Source: Paramecium pentaurelia (Eukaryota > Ciliophora > Oligohymenophorea > Peniculida > Parameciidae). From it: a stretch of 64,000 nucleotides of DNA. The stretch is taken from contig CAJJDO010000127.1 of NCBI GenBank assembly GCA_905183005.1, positions 127,308 through 191,307 of the forward strand, given 5' to 3'. This document shows, piece after piece, positions 1 to 15,878 of this stretch; the first letter of the stretch is position 1; every line of letters starts with the position of its first letter. The notes under the pieces are model-generated. The model was not told the origin of the DNA, ran no database searches, and saw only the letters and a program-made list of their open reading frames with translations. The position numbers were made by a program, and so were the translations under genes.

Positions 1-3000
1 TCCATTATTTTAATATTCCATCAAGTCCAGCTGTAATAAATACATTTTAACTATTTAACTAAGCAATTTTAGTAATTCTACCATTATGGATTTCAGGTAT
101 CACTTAATATTAATCTGATTTTTAAAGGTCAATAATAAGTAGATTTCCATTTTGAGTTCCTGCATATATAGTATTATTATTCCTCATACAAATAGAATGA
201 ATATGATCCTTCTTCTTTTCTTTAATCACTTTTATAGTTGACTTTTGACTTATATTCCATATTCTAATTGTATAATCAATAGCCATAAATAAGTTATCGT
301 ACCAAACAAAATAATCATTAATTTTTGTAAATTTACTTTGATAATTAGAATATTAAGTGAAATCACTAAATCTCCAAAATATTATAGAATTCTATCCTGA
401 AGTCATAAATAAATTATCATTTAATACATAAATGATATCACACTTACTTTTCTTATGTGCTTAATTCTTGAATATAAGTTCTTTATTCTCTATGACTAAT
501 AGATATCCTTCACTCGTACCAATTAATTTCTATATACCATTATTACTAATAGCTAAAGCTGTTATATATTAATTTTAGATTTTTAAATAATTGCTTATAT
601 TATATGATTCAATAACATTAACCTATTAATCTCTACATTAATCTAATAATTTCTTAGTTTCAATATTTGAAATCAGTCTTTTGTTTTCATCCTTATAATC
701 ATATATTAGAATAAACTCTTATAAGTTATTAAGACTCCATAAATGTATCAGCTTTTCTTCAGTCAATGTTATTATTTTATATTAATCATCAGAATAAAAA
801 ATGGAAACCTTAGATATTTGGGAGGCATAATGATTTATCTCATTTTTAATTTAAAAGTTTTGTAAATCCCAAATATATAAATATCCATCATCACCTCCTG
901 AACATAAAATATTTGAATCTTGAGATATGGCTAAACTCTTAACTGGTAATTAATGTTTTTCAAGATTTTAACCAATCTATTGTCCAGTTTAGGTATTCCA
1001 AATTTTTATTAACAAATCACTAGAACCAGATATTAATAGGGTTCCATCAAATGAAAATATACAACATTAAACAGTATTAATATGACCCTATGGATTACTA
1101 TTTTATGTATCTTAACTATCCAAGTCCCAAATTTAAATTTACCCTTAATTTTATCCAGTTACAGCTAGGTAAGTATTAGAGATTAATGTTAATGAGAATA
1201 TTTTAATAAAAGCTGTAAAATTGGCTTAATTAATTTATGATAATTATTAAGTACTCCATAAGATTATAGACTAATCAAAAGAACATGAAACTAGAATTTT
1301 ACCATCATCTGAAAATTTCAATTCAGCTATTGCTTTCTTGTGTCCACTTAGACTTACAGGTGATTCAATTTATGATAAATTATAAAGATTTATTTCTCCC
1401 TTTCTACCACCAACTGCCAAAAGATTCAATTCTAAATTACTATCTATACAAATGACTCTTTCACATTTTGTTTCAATTTATTTCATCGATTAAGTTAGTT
1501 AATTATATAAAATTATAGTTTTTGACTATCTTTACATAATTATCATTTTACAACATCTAAGATTAACAATTTATTCATTGATTAATTATTTAAATGAATC
1601 TATGGTAACAATTAAATCCTTTTATTATTAGATGATTTCAACTTTATCTTCTTATTCTTATTTTGAATTTTGTTATTTCCCCTTTTTTTTATCTTTATCA
1701 GTTACTTTCTTTTATGCTTTTCTTTCAACTAATTCAATAGTTATTTTCAATTCATGTGCACCATTGTATCCTCCAAAAATCAAAGATTTATCATCAACTC
1801 CAAAGACACAACATGTCCTTTCTTTATCAAAACATTATCCATATTATATCAATTGAATTATTTTCATATCAAATAAATCATATAATAAAATTTCATTTTC
1901 ATTTAATAAAGCCATTAATCTTTAATTATTTGATATAATAGCTTATTTAGGTATAATTTTGATATTTATTTTATTAATTTCTTAAATTTTATAGATGTCA
2001 TATTATTTCATTTCTGATTTTTAATCATCAAAAGCAAGAAGAAGCTTTTCTTTTTCAATATAAGTTAATCCTTTAATATTCCCTAAATTAGTATTGATTT
2101 TTGGTAATTAATTCAATGAAATATCAATCCATTATGCATTAACAATCTTAGATAAATTTAAATTAACAGAAGATAAAGTTATTCCTTTAAAATTTGAATT
2201 TGTAAAATCACAATTAAAAAAGTTTGCTCCACTTAATGAAACATCTGCTATTTTAATATTACTTAAATCCATATCTATAAATGAATGATCCATTTCATTT
2301 AATAATAACATACTATTAGAACCTGCTATAATGAAATTATCATCTGTTCTTGTAAGATAAATAAAATTTAAAAGTTATTATTTTTATTCTTCATTATACT
2401 TTAATTTATCACATATAAATGTCATTGAACCTTTCAAATATTCATATTCCCAAATAGTTTTAAAAAATTCATATTAAAATAATTATTTTTTTTAATTTTC
2501 ATCAATTGGAAATTTAATATTAGATAAATATTCAACAAACCATTTAGCTACCAAAAATTCTTATATTGATTTATGATTAAATGAATAAATACTATTTTTC
2601 TATTTTATAGGCATACATTTTCTAAATAATCTTTTATATACTCCTTCTTAACATTAATCATCAAAGAATTCATCTTTCCAATCAGATTCTGATTTTTTAA
2701 ATATTAATCCACTAGGTTAAAAATAAACTTAAGTCATATTTCTGAATGTCATTTGATTAGCCAAATGATGAGTGAATCTCCATAATTCATTACCAATTTA
2801 TTCATAATCAATTGATTCACCAGCTTCTCTTAATTTATAAATTTATCTTTTAAAATAATGTTCCAAAAATTAACTATAAAAATCATATGTTGATAATGGT
2901 TCTAACATTAAGGAATTCTTAATGATTGAAAACTTTTAATTAGATATAAAATATTTTGTAATCAATTTATCTACTTATATTTCTGAAAATTCTTATAAAT

Positions 3001-6000
3001 ATTCATTCATAAAATTTGAATTATTAATAATTGTTTACCATTCATCTAATGCTTATTTTTCTAATTAATTAACTTATAATAATTAATACTCACCTTTTGC
3101 AAAATAAATATATTTTTTAATAAATCTATTCTTTACATTATTAATTTCTGATCTCTATCTAACAATATAAGGGAGAACAGCCATAACAATTTCTGCCATA
3201 AAAGGAGTCTCTATTACTTTATCTAATTTCATAATTTATATGAATTTTAAATATTAAGCACTTGACCAAATTTCTGCAAGTAATTATGATAAAGTTTTTT
3301 ACATGTCTTTTGATACAAAATTAGAACATTTAAATAAGATTTATTATATTACATTTGGATTGAGCATAAATATAGTTTCAGATTTCATCTTCCCTAAATT
3401 TAATGATTTAACTAGATCTGTGAAAAAGGTTTCATATTCAGAATAATCTTATGTACCATAATTACTAAAATAAAATTCTCTAATATCTCTCTTAACACAT
3501 AATAATGTATATTAATCAATATATAATTTTTATTATTCTTAATTAAATTTTAATAATTTAACTTCTTTGTAAAATGATGGTGAATTTGATTCTGATAAAA
3601 ACCATGTATTATAACCAGCAATATTAAATATTTCTGTTCTACAAGTAGTAATTATTTTTGGAAATTTATTTTTATCAGCTTAACATCTCCATTTTGATAG
3701 TTTATTTGAAACATTTAAATTTAATCCTATATAATCTGATTTTAATTCATCATAACTATCCATTATAATAATTAATTTTATTTTACGTTATTCAACAGCT
3801 TCTTAAAATTCTTATATCTATCTATCATTAAATCTATAATTATCAGATTTTAATGTTTCTTCAATACAACAATATACAGGATCTCTTAATTAAGGTAATT
3901 ATACAAAAATTGGAATTAATGGAATATAATCACTTTATTTTTTATTCTTTTAATAAAACATCCAAAGAAATTCCTCTATTTTTCTAGCTGCTGTACTCTT
4001 ACCTGATCCAGCTTAACCATGTATTAAAAAACTATCCTTAGATTATTTCCAAATAAATTCATTTATCTCTCCATCTCCAAAGATATCTTCTGTAAATAGA
4101 TTAGTCTTTTCAGTAGTATATTATGAATCACTCAATTTTTCTTTTGATTTAATAGGTATATAAACATTGTCTGAATTGAATACAAGTCTTTATTATAACA
4201 TTTTTTTCATTCTTAATTCTAATAATTCATATATAGTTCTACCCTTCAAATATTTTATGTCTTTACTTATTTAATCTAATGTTTCTTACATTTGAATAAT
4301 AAAATTCTCTATTCTTAATAAATCTTATTTTAAATCTTAAAGAAAGATGATAGTAATTCCAAGTGTATTTTATATTTGACCAACATTATCAAACATTTAT
4401 TAAATATCTTTTTCTAATTTAGAATATTCTTTTCTTAATTACTATTTATAATTTTCTGAGGTTTCAATTGATATTTATTAAGCTAATTCATTTAAATCTT
4501 TTAATTTCTCCTTTAATCTATTTTAAATTATTGTTTCTTGACTTGGCCAATATTTACCCATTAATTAATTAGATAATTAAATAGATTTATCATCAAATAA
4601 TGATCTAATTCTCTTATCTGTTTCATAAACCTAAAATCTAATATATAATCCAGAACTCAAAGACATACAATTTTGTTAAAGACAACTTTTTCTCATTTAA
4701 ATTAATTCATAAACCAAAAACTATCTAATCCTCCATTAATTATTTGATAATAAATCATTAATCCCCTATTAAATTAAATCAAAATAATCATTTGATTTTT
4801 TTTACTCATCTTTATTTTCTATCTGACTCAATATAAAATAGATTTAAGGTTCTAAATCAGAAGGATATTAATTAAATTCCTTTTATGAAATGATCTACTA
4901 AACTTATTAATAGTCTATTGCAATCTCTATAGTTTAATTGCAATATTCACCCATTGATTCCTGCAATAATATTTCAGATTCTTAAAATTACTAAGAAAAT
5001 TAAGGTTTCTTAGTAGCTAATTTTTAGAGAGTAATCACATTTAAGATTTGAGATTGTACTTTCTCAGAATTAATAAATATATTCTAAAATTATTAAATTT
5101 ACTCTTGTTATCTGGTTTTAATTTATTTCATTTCATCTACTAATTATTCATAAAATTTAATTTCTTCATTCCAATCAAATTATTTTTATTCAATCTTAAC
5201 TGATGTACTTCTTATTAATTTACAACAATCACTTAATTATTTTTGTATATCTTCACAAAGATAATATGCAATTTCTTTATCTTTTTCATTAGTTATTTTC
5301 ATCAATTTAACAATATCAATCAATTCTATAATATTTGAAATTGCAGCCTTCTTATTTTCTAAATATAAATAAAATTCATTATCTTCACTTTTGATGTATT
5401 CTTTCATAATTTCAAATGATTTTAAAAATTCATCTTAATAAGCTGAAAGTTTTTAAAAACTCAATATAATCTAAGATTATAATAAGGAATTAGTATTGAA
5501 ATTAGGGAAAATTTCATGGAATATAGATTAATCCTTTAATATGATTAGATCATCTTTTTATTCAAAATTATTATCTAATTAGTTTTTTAGAATATCAGTT
5601 ATCATTTTGATTCCATTACAAATCTAATTTAAATAATTTATATTATCAGTTAATTCTTCTTAAACAATTTTACAGATTTCTTAATCAATACTAACATCAT
5701 TTTTTAATTTTGTCTCTTTAAATAAATGTTTAGTTAAAATTCCTATAATTTAATTGATTGTTATAAATTTTTCAATTGTAATGGCTTTTAAAATTTTTAC
5801 AAATTTATGTGAATAATCAATAGGAATTTTGGATAAGATTTTACTACTTTAGCATTTTAAGAATTGATTGTACATAAATTATAATGAAGATTATAGAGGA
5901 TCATAAGACATCATTTACATTGAAAGTTAAATGATTTCTTATTTTAAATTTAATTATTTATCATCTTCTTTAAATGAATTAGTCATTCTTAATTTAATTG

Positions 6001-7792
6001 ATAATATCACTTAAATTTGCAAATTCCAATTAATGAAACATTTAGTTTTTTATGTAAGTTCAAGTGCTTTATAAAATCCATAAAACCATTTATTCTCATT
6101 TGTATTATTTTTAGTAGTTTCTTATTATTTTTTCATTTTTAGAGTAACAATTAAATTCTCAATTTAAACATGATTAATTGTTTTTTTTAATATTTCTTCC
6201 CTTAATTCAATACTTATTTCATCTGAAGTAAATTAATCTAAAAGTGAAGATATGGCACTGTCTTAAAATACTGATTCAAAATCAATTATTTATAGCTATT
6301 TACTTGATAATTAACAATTCAAATATTTCTATAAAAACATAACTTAAATTTTATCAGTTTCTGGAAATTCATAAATCAATTCATTTTAATTTATTTCTCC
6401 TTATATAGATTATTAGATTATAATTAAATATTCTAAATCTCTTTTTAATTAAATAGTTTTAGTAATCAAATCTTTCAATAATTCTTCAGCTTCTTTTATT
6501 TTTTATTAATCATTATTATTGACAAGCTATTTAAATAGTTCAATTAATGATTATTAACCCTATTAGATAGCACTAACCAAATTCATAAATTAAGATATTT
6601 GAGATGAACTAAATGAGTTATTTTTTAATGTTGAATTAGTTGCTTTAATAACAGATAATTTATTAAAATAAAATTGTTCATAACTTTATAATAATCCATA
6701 TCCATTTAATATATAGAATTATAATCGAGATAATTCTTGTAAGGGTTAACTACTTTCAAAAATTAATTTTAATAATTCATCATTTTAAATCTAGAAATTA
6801 CTTAGTGAAACATAATTTCTACCATCAAAATTAGGAATTGCATATTCTTTTCCTTAAAAGTATTATGATAATTGATTTTAAATTTTCAATTCATCTACTG
6901 CTTATTTCAATTAAAATAATTAAGATAACACCTAAATCCAACTACACCATATCTCCCAATCTGTAGATTCCCTAATAATTTCACAATACATCTTGCTAAG
7001 AACAGTTGCCAAATATTTAGCATCCTTACCATTTTCTAATTCATCAATTATATGAAACTTTAATTATTAAAGAGCAAAAATCACTTCTAATTTACGTTTT
7101 CTACTATACTTTACTCCCTCTTAATATATATAAATAACACTTTTTTTAAGACTTTATATTAGATCATCATTTAATGTAAATGTACTTACTGATTTTAAAG
7201 CACCACTTAAAAACTATATTAATATTTCTTAACTCTCTTTTGAATTTGTAGGTTAAATAGTAATAATGGATTTTGTAATAAAGAATTCAAAATATAGATT
7301 ATTGAATAATTTATCAGCACTTCTTTCAATTTTCAATTATTCTCTTATTAAACCCATTTCCCTTAAAATAAATTATTGTCTATCAATATCCAAATATCTC
7401 TCTTAATTTGTTGAATAGTACATAAATAATATCCAAGATAATTAAGTCATAATTTATAAAACATACAATGAATATCCAACATTTTATTAAATAACTTTTT
7501 ATAATGCTGACATTAGTGTATCTAAACTTTATGATACAAGTTCAAATGTTGATTAATTTAATTGAACATTACTAACTAAATTCCATATTTGTCTCTAATT
7601 TAATTGAAAGAATTGAAAGCTATTCATTAGATTATTTTCTTAATCTAAAACCGTCACCATAGATCTTGATATCCTATCACAATGAAATTTGATTTAAGTT
7701 GTCAATCCTGGGCAATTTTTAATGGTCTAGGTTTTAATGGGGAATGGTGTAACAATGTTTGATGATCCGCAACCTCCTCCTCTTAAATTCAT
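1..7792 (-). CDS. Giant NACHT NTPase with pentapeptide-like and WD40 repeats (C-terminus cut by window edge)
   Basis: The ATG is at 7792 (protein begins MNLRGGGCGSS) and the frame (first bases at 1 mod 3) is the same at the P-loop, the pentapeptide block and the left edge, giving at least 2597 residues with no stop. A Walker A motif GQAGSGKST lies at about residue 1259 (near 4018) and a Walker B-like IIIMDSYDEL about 80 residues later, as in NACHT domains. Residues about 1830-1900 carry A(N/D)LxN-type pentapeptide-like repeats. From about residue 2100 there are WD40 units (GQIQIWDLD; TAGLDGILKQW at the edge). The first 1200 residues are long helical, Q/N-rich sequence I cannot assign. The family acts as STAND signalling switches in which ATP binding drives oligomerisation; the sensor here would be the WD40 end. 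Small introns of 3n length were not excluded. The function is unknown. Confidence 0.85.
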
Positions 7793-8414
7793 AATAAATT
7801 TTTAAATAATATTAATTGTTTTTCTTGGTTTTTTTATTGAGTTTAAAACTTTAAAAATAGTTAATTTGTATTTAAAAAGATTACAATATTGATCCAAATT
7901 GATGTTTTTAGTATCAAAATTTTTTATTTATATTGATGTTTTAAGACCCTAATTTTTAAAAATAATTAAGTTAAATCACATAGAAATTTATTTTTCCTTG
8001 TTTTAAAGTATTATTATATAAAATTTAATTTTTAATTTGAACAATAAGATAATGATTATTGTAATATATTTATATAATAAAAACTAATTGCTTCATTTAT
8101 ATTATAGCTTTTTCATTTCTAAAATTAAATTTCTTTCATTTTTATTTATAAACACAATTATTAATAACAACCTAATCTAATATTAAAAATTTTAATTTAA
8201 AATTAATTCAATTGAGTTTTTATATATCAATATAGAACAAAGAAAGTATATGAAACTAGTTTGATACAATATTTATTAAGTACTCTCGGATAGGATAACA
8301 TAAACTATTTTTTTTAATAAAAATAATTAATTGTATCAATTTATTAATAATAATTATATTAAATATATAGATTAACTTACTAAAGTTGATCTACATCATA
8401 TATGTATACAAATA
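7793..8414. other. Intergenic, AT-rich
   Basis: This lies upstream of the NACHT gene and downstream of the cysteine-rich gene, both on the minus strand. It is very AT-rich with no open frame I trust and no RNA-like GC-rich block. Confidence 0.6.
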
Positions 8415-11400
8415 TCAAAAAAATTCAATTACTCCTTCTTTGAGTATAGTTGAGTTAGAATTATCTAATGTAGTTTTAGTACCACATTTCTTTATTATTT
8501 CATATATTTATCTAGTTGGTTTTCCTAGTTACTAATAGAAATCTATAAATAAAGAATTCAAAAGGATAACTGAAAATCCTGCTATTTCCATCCATCCTAA
8601 GAAGGATACATAGTCTATATAAGAGAATAGTAACAGAGATTCTGAAACTGAAAATAAAATAGCAATAATTGCTATTAAACATTCTGTAACAATAATTTTA
8701 TAATTTTCAAATTTGTTTGCAAATGGTCTCATCCTATATACATAGATGGAATAAAATCCTGAAATCAGAGAGGTTAAGATTGGTTAAACAGGAGGAATTG
8801 TTTAGATTAGGATTAAATTAGCAATGAAAATAGTCTTTTTAATTAAGACTATTGTTATGAATTATTTATTCCATAAATTCTCTTTGATTTCAAGTCCTTC
8901 AAAAAAAATTGAAAATCTTTTCGACAATGTCTTTCTGGTGCTCAAATAGGAATACATTTGGAATATAAAAGCAAAATTCAAAATGAGTATGCTTAATGCA
9001 AGAAATGAACTAATTTCAGTTATTGAATCATACGATTAGAAATTAGCTACTTGTAGAAGTGCAGAGAACATTAAATCATAAAAGTTAGATAGGTAAATTC
9101 TAACTATTCCAGAATATAAAAAATATTGATAATATGATTTACAGATTCTTTGAACAAAATATATAGCTTTGATTATTTTTGTAGTCTATTCCAAGTATCT
9201 TTAATCAACTATGATGGGCCAATTATAATATTTAAATGAGGTAAGTAACAATTATATTAAGTAAGCGATAATGTAATTTATGAATCCTAAGATTAGTATA
9301 ATTACGAATGACTATAGATTTATTCCAAAATAACAATTGATTGAAAAGACTTCAAATCTACCATAAGCAGGTATGTAAGGAGAAGAGAATTGAAATATTT
9401 CTTCAAAGAATCCACTCAATTTAATTTTATCAGTTATTGGTTAAATAGTAACAAGAGTAAAGACTTCAAAGTAAATGGATAAATTTTATGGAAATTGTAA
9501 ATTCAAATATTTCATATAAGATAATTGTTATAAGGTATCTATGAGATTCCAGAAAATTTCTAGATTTCCACTTATGAAAGCAAAACAAGCAATAGAAATC
9601 AATGAATAGATCACAAATTCATTGAATAAGGCAGCATTAGCAGCTACCATCTTTTAAGTTGAAGATAGTGTAAATGGATCTTTTAAAAGGATAGTTTATT
9701 AATTAGATGCCAATTGATTTTCATATTAATTAACGAGTTGATCACAATTTATGTTAACTATTAATATGGGTCCTATTACAGATTTATAGAAATTGAGTTT
9801 AATTTTGTATGAGACAGGCTACAAAGTATAATCAACACTTAAGATTGGAACTATTTCATAAGTATAATCAGTATCTTAGAGATTAGAGATGGAAACATGA
9901 ATAAGTTATATAAATATTTCTTCAGTGATAGAAGTTGAATTTAATTTGACTTCTTCACTGAATGAGAGAATGACTTCTTAATTTTAGCCATAACTATTAA
10001 GAGGAGTTGTTAATTTGATGGATGGACTTATATTGTAAATACAAAAACTCAAGGAATCTACAAGATAACACTTCCAAAATTTTTCAATTTAACAATTAGA
10101 ATTACAACCATCATTATTATCAGTATTAGCATCTTCACATTATTCATACTATGTAGCTAATACACCATCTCCACATTTATTTAGACAATATGATTAATTT
10201 TCATATAATCCAATAGGACATTAAATACATGTACCTTAAAAACATTTTAAACAATGACTATCACATGAATACTCACAATTATAACAACCATCAAATTCTA
10301 TAAGATTACCATCATCACAATATTCTTTGCCTAATATAATACCATCACCACAAACTGATTTACATTAACCATCAACTAATTTCCATCCATATGAATCACA
10401 TACATTACATAATTTACCTTCACATTATAAACAACCTAATGAACATTAGATTTAACATTTATAACATCCATCATATGGAAGATAATTACCATCATCACAG
10501 GCTTCAGATGAATTAGTAATGATTCCATCTCCACAAAATCCTTCACAAATATCTGTAAAACATAATTCTAATTAATCATCCCAAATGCATCCCTAATTAT
10601 ACTTATCACTTTAACAAGCATCTTTAATTTAGAAATCTGTACATTCATTTATTACTACACATCCTCCACCTTTCTTAGTAGTACATTATGATAAATATTC
10701 TTGACATTCTTTATGAGTTATTAAGTTAATTGTAGCAGTATTACATGTTTTTATAACACAAGTATTTTCAATCCATTCACAATCATTATAAAATTAATTA
10801 AATGTACATCCATCTTTAATTAATACTGCTTCACAAGTACTTCTTTTAATACATTAATAACCATTTGTGGTACAACTTTTGTCTGGGAATATAGAAGCAC
10901 AAGCATAATCAATAGCATAATAATAATCAGTGCAAACTTTTAATCTACATCCTCCTTTTTAACAATTCTACATATATCCTTAACATTCCTTATCAGATAA
11001 AGCAAATTTTGGACCATTCTCACATGTCTTTTCTACACATTCATCTTTTTCAACATTCCAAAAACATTCAGTACCATCAAAATTACGTTGTCCATCACTT
11101 TTACATTATTATTGATTATAACCAAGACATTGACCTTATGCTATTTCACATTATGTCAAATCAGCATTTACTGAACATGTTAAACCATAATATTATTGAC
11201 ATGCTCCTGATGAATATTACATTAATTATGCTGTACTACATGATTTCAATTCACATTTATTCTATAGTTGAATCCATTCACAATCTCTTTTTTAATTATC
11301 TTTATAACATTATTCCTTAATTGTATATAAGTTACAATCAATTAAATCAATACAACCATTCAATTATGGATTTACAGTACATTATGACAAATAAGATTAA

Positions 11401-14400
11401 CACTTATAATGTGAATCATTTTCATTTCCTAAATCTAAACAATTTACTAACAAAACACATTAATTTGTTTATTTCCAATAACATCTATTTTTATTCTAGT
11501 CAATTACACATTACTTTTTAGCTGCCTAACTACAATTAATTGGTAAATTTGTGCAATTAGTGTTTTTACTTTTGACAGTACATATTCCACTTAAAAAATA
11601 TGATTCACATGATTAATGGTCATCCTGGTTAGTTAATGATGAACAATTTTCAAGATTGCTTTATTTTTAACAAGTTCCACCAACATATTCACAAGGATAT
11701 CCTTAAAAATCTTTACCTGTACTACAATTAGTAGAATTGTGTACATTACAATTAGTAATCTTAACACACTAATTTGAGGAATTTTCAGTACAAATATTTG
11801 AATATATTAAACAATCTGTAACATTTAAAGAGGAACAATTAAGAAGTACACATGTAGTTCCATTCTTCATACAATTATTATCGAATGTATGACAATCTTC
11901 ATGACTTAAAGGTGAAGTTGATATAGACATACAATAATCCTTACAACTTCCAGAGCTCCAAGCACATTTTTAACCATCTATTGTTTTTACACAAAAAGCC
12001 TGAAGTGCATAAGCTGAGCAACTACTTTGTTTTTAAATACATATTGGACCATTAGAATATGTAATAGTGTTAAGAATATTTTAATTATAACAATCTTCAT
12101 GTTTAACAAGTCCTAAATCTATTGTAGCATTACATGGATTATTATAAGAACAAGATCCACTACACCAATAACACTTTACACTTATATTTTTTGAATTAAC
12201 AATTAAGAGTCCATATTTAGCTTAACAATCAGAAGAATTTGTAAATACAGTACATGATTTAGGAATACAAGAAGTGCTCCAATAACAATCCATTCCATCA
12301 CTAGTGTGAGCAGAATTACATTAAGATGGATTTGTAATATAATCACATTGCTCATATTTACAACCTTAATTGTTAATAAAATCTAATTAACATATTATAT
12401 TAATTAATTAGCATTCATACATTGTAATTGCAGTTGTATTAATTTCACAATCTATATTGCTAACACAATTATTTTAATTTAATTTACATTATGAATATTA
12501 TATACATTAATGTTTTAACTTTATTTAAGTACAATCTATATTATTAAAGAGTTTACAATTAGTACCATCAAAAATACAATCATGATTCCAATTATAACAA
12601 TCTTCATCACTTAAAAGTCCAAAATTTGCAAATTTTAAATGTTCACATTATCTATTCTCACATTAATTATTAACAAAATTGAATCCACATTTTTATTTAG
12701 TTATGGTTAATGAATTATTGCATAATAAATAATTGATCAATCCTTATTAGGTTAGATCATTACAATTAATAATCTGCATACAAGATTTTGTTGTTGAATC
12801 AGTAGTTATATCATATGCACATATTGAGGAATAATTATAACATGCTGAATACTTATCTACTATACTACCTGTAATATTATTTAAAGCACACTCTTAATCT
12901 ACACATTTAAGTTCAAATTCAACATATTAATAACTACATAATATATTAAGACTTGTTTTCACATCATTACAACTACTTTAAGATGGAAAGAGTTAATTAC
13001 AAAATAGATTTTATCTGCATTCATTACCATAATAAAGACACTTATTATTTTTGAATAGAATACCAGAATTACAATTAAAATTTTTTAGATTCTTACATTC
13101 ATCTACACTATAACAACCTTTACCACTCTATTATAATAAGCATAATGAAAAATAATATTGACATTCCTCGTCACTGGAAGCTTCAGTAATTAATTAACAT
13201 TAACTTGCATCATTTATTATATTGCATTTATTGTTATAATAATAACATTTCTAATTGAGTTTTGTTACTGTTTTATTACAAATCTTCTAATATTTTATAT
13301 CAGAACAGTTTGTAGGACGCTCTTCACAACCTTTTTGACCTATACCATCTTTATTATAGATTAATTAACACAGATATTGTCTTTGATATTTAAAACATTC
13401 TGCCTCAGTTTAAGCGACAGTATTTTCAGAACACAATACATTTTGACACTTACTTTAGGATTTATCCCAAATACAAGGCTATTAATACTTATTTAATACA
13501 CATGCTTATGGTATTGTATAGTTAATGCAATCATCCTAAAGAGATACACATAATTTAGTAATATTATTATTAATTGTGCATATTTTCATAAAGTCTTCAC
13601 AATTTTTATGAGTTAATTCACCAAAGGATTGTCTATTACATTGATATGAAGAATTTTAATATGCACTTTGACATGTAGATGTTATATAATCCCAAAAACA
13701 ATAGGATTATGGATTGGGATTGGGATATGAATTATCTAATATTATTTTACATTAATTTTTAGTAGTATAATCTGAACATGAAGCTGATTTCTATTAACAA
13801 CCTACAGAGGTAAGATAATCTGAGACTGTGCAATTTGGATTCCAAGCTTGACATTCTTAATGTGTATCATACATTTTAGTATTTGGAGATTATGAACATA
13901 CTAAATTGGATGGTCTAATCATACATCCTTAGAATGAAGGTTTTACAATGCAATTATTTAAATAATTATTACATTGAAGATTATTAATATATAAAGGTGC
14001 ATCTAAACAATCGACTTAACGACATGAATTGGAACTCCATATACAAATATTAGAATTCTGTAAACCAATATTACATTATGTTTCTGTAAGCATTTAAGAA
14101 CATGAATTAGGCCAATCAATACATCCATTATTAGTACTATTAATAATACATTAGATTGTTCCAACTTTAAAATTAGCACAATCTTCGTTTGTTATATGAG
14201 TATTATCTGCATCAATGCATTATTAATTTGAACATTTATTTAATTACCATTTACATTAAACACCAAAATAAGTTGTATAACATTATTCTTATTATGCTAT
14301 TGAACATTCTAATGGTTTATCAGTACATCCAAATTTGAGTTTAAGACCATCAAATTCATAGATATTAACAGTACATGTTGGTATCCATAGTTCACATTAA

Positions 14401-15878
14401 GCATTTGTATCATAATAACTAGGAGCTAATTTACATCTCTTTGCAATGCATCCATCATTTAAAGTACATATTTAATCAAGGGAATCAATAGTACAAGCAG
14501 AAACATCAACAACACTTTTACAGATAAAATCAATACATCCACCAACCTCTATGCTAAATGTACAAAGTTTGCTTGCTTATTTACATTTCTAATTACTATC
14601 ATATTTTGGTAATTTTAAATTAGAACATATTAATTATTAACATTAATTATCCTCCCATATACAATTAGATTCATCATATGTAATATCACAAAATTCTTAT
14701 TTAATGATCTCTTCACAAGTTTAAGGTCTTAATTCACAACCACCCTATAGTATTCCCATACATTTTCCATATTATTTACATTAATAATGATCAAAATTCT
14801 TTGGAGCATGCAAACATTATCTCTTATCACATTTATTCTCAAACCAAACACAATCTTATGTACTTACTGAATAACAATCAATTTCTTAATAATAATCTTA
14901 ACATTATAATGGTCTATCTTTACATCCTCCATTTTATGCACTTACACAATCTAATAATTAATCATATGATTAACATTATTAATAATTATTATATGATTAA
15001 GGTGCTGTTATACAACTCTTAACTTGACATTACCCATTAAAATAAACACATTTTTTATTATTAATATCAAAAACACATCCTATTGCATTTCCAATATTTT
15101 TACACTCTTTTTTCTCAATACAATGAATACCATTTGTAGTACATTAAGACATATAAGAATTGCATTCTTCATAAGTTTTTAATCGTTTATTTTCACAATT
15201 CTTTGTAAAACACATTTATAACTCAACATCCCAAAAACATTCAATTTTTTTATTATATGTAAAATAACATTAATTTTCCAATTTGTATTCTTCACATTTA
15301 TTTTTTCCCTCCTCACATCCCAATCCTAGATCATTTACTGTACAATAATACATAGCATTTCTACAATCATTATCGTTCATTAGATACTGAGGCAATTAAG
15401 TACATTGCATAACATCTTGGCACTTAAATATAGCATGTACATCCCAATAACAATAGTTACCATTTATATTTTTATTCTGGCATCCTACCTCTGTGTCATA
15501 ATCCATGCATCCTCTCTTCTCAATACATTTTTATCCATCTGAAACACATTTTAATGAAGATTCCTAACATTAATTTTTTTAAAATAAACCACACTCAGTA
15601 AAACCTATACATTCTCCTAAATAAAATCCACACATCTCCATTTATATACAATCTTCCTATATATACTTATAACACTAATCTGCATCTTCCTAGTCAACCT
15701 AGTATATGTAAGTTTCACCTGATCTTAAATCACATTTTTCTCCATTCCAAATACAAATCTAAGATCTTTAACATTCATCTTTATTGTCTACATGTCTACA
15801 AACACAATATTCACTTATTTATCTCATATAAATTGATGAGGCAATCATAAGAATTACGAAGTACATTTAGATATTCAT
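8415..15878 (-). CDS. Giant cysteine-rich surface-antigen-type protein with C-terminal multi-spanning membrane region
   Basis: The ATG at 15878 and the TGA ending at 8415 are in one frame (also checked at 11960), giving 2487 residues without introns. The N-terminus (MNIQMYFVILMIASSIYM) is a signal peptide. Residues about 25-1770 are repeated cysteine modules with C-x-W...C spacing (for example KCAWSSGSC, CYWDV), the pattern of Paramecium surface antigen domains. Residues about 1770-1930 change to furin/growth-factor-receptor-like cysteines. From about residue 2050 there are several hydrophobic helices (for example ITEISSFLALSILILNFAF; IIVTECLIAIIAILFSV) and a short cytoplasmic tail. This architecture of a huge Cys-rich ectodomain on a polytopic membrane domain is common in ciliates, and its role is unknown. 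It differs from GPI-anchored immobilisation antigens, which end without transmembrane helices. Confidence 0.85.

Noticed and set aside
10000..15000. Several plus-strand open frames (for example 11009-11320, 14801-15022)
   Set aside because: They are His/Asn-rich complements of the minus-strand Cys-rich coding sequence.
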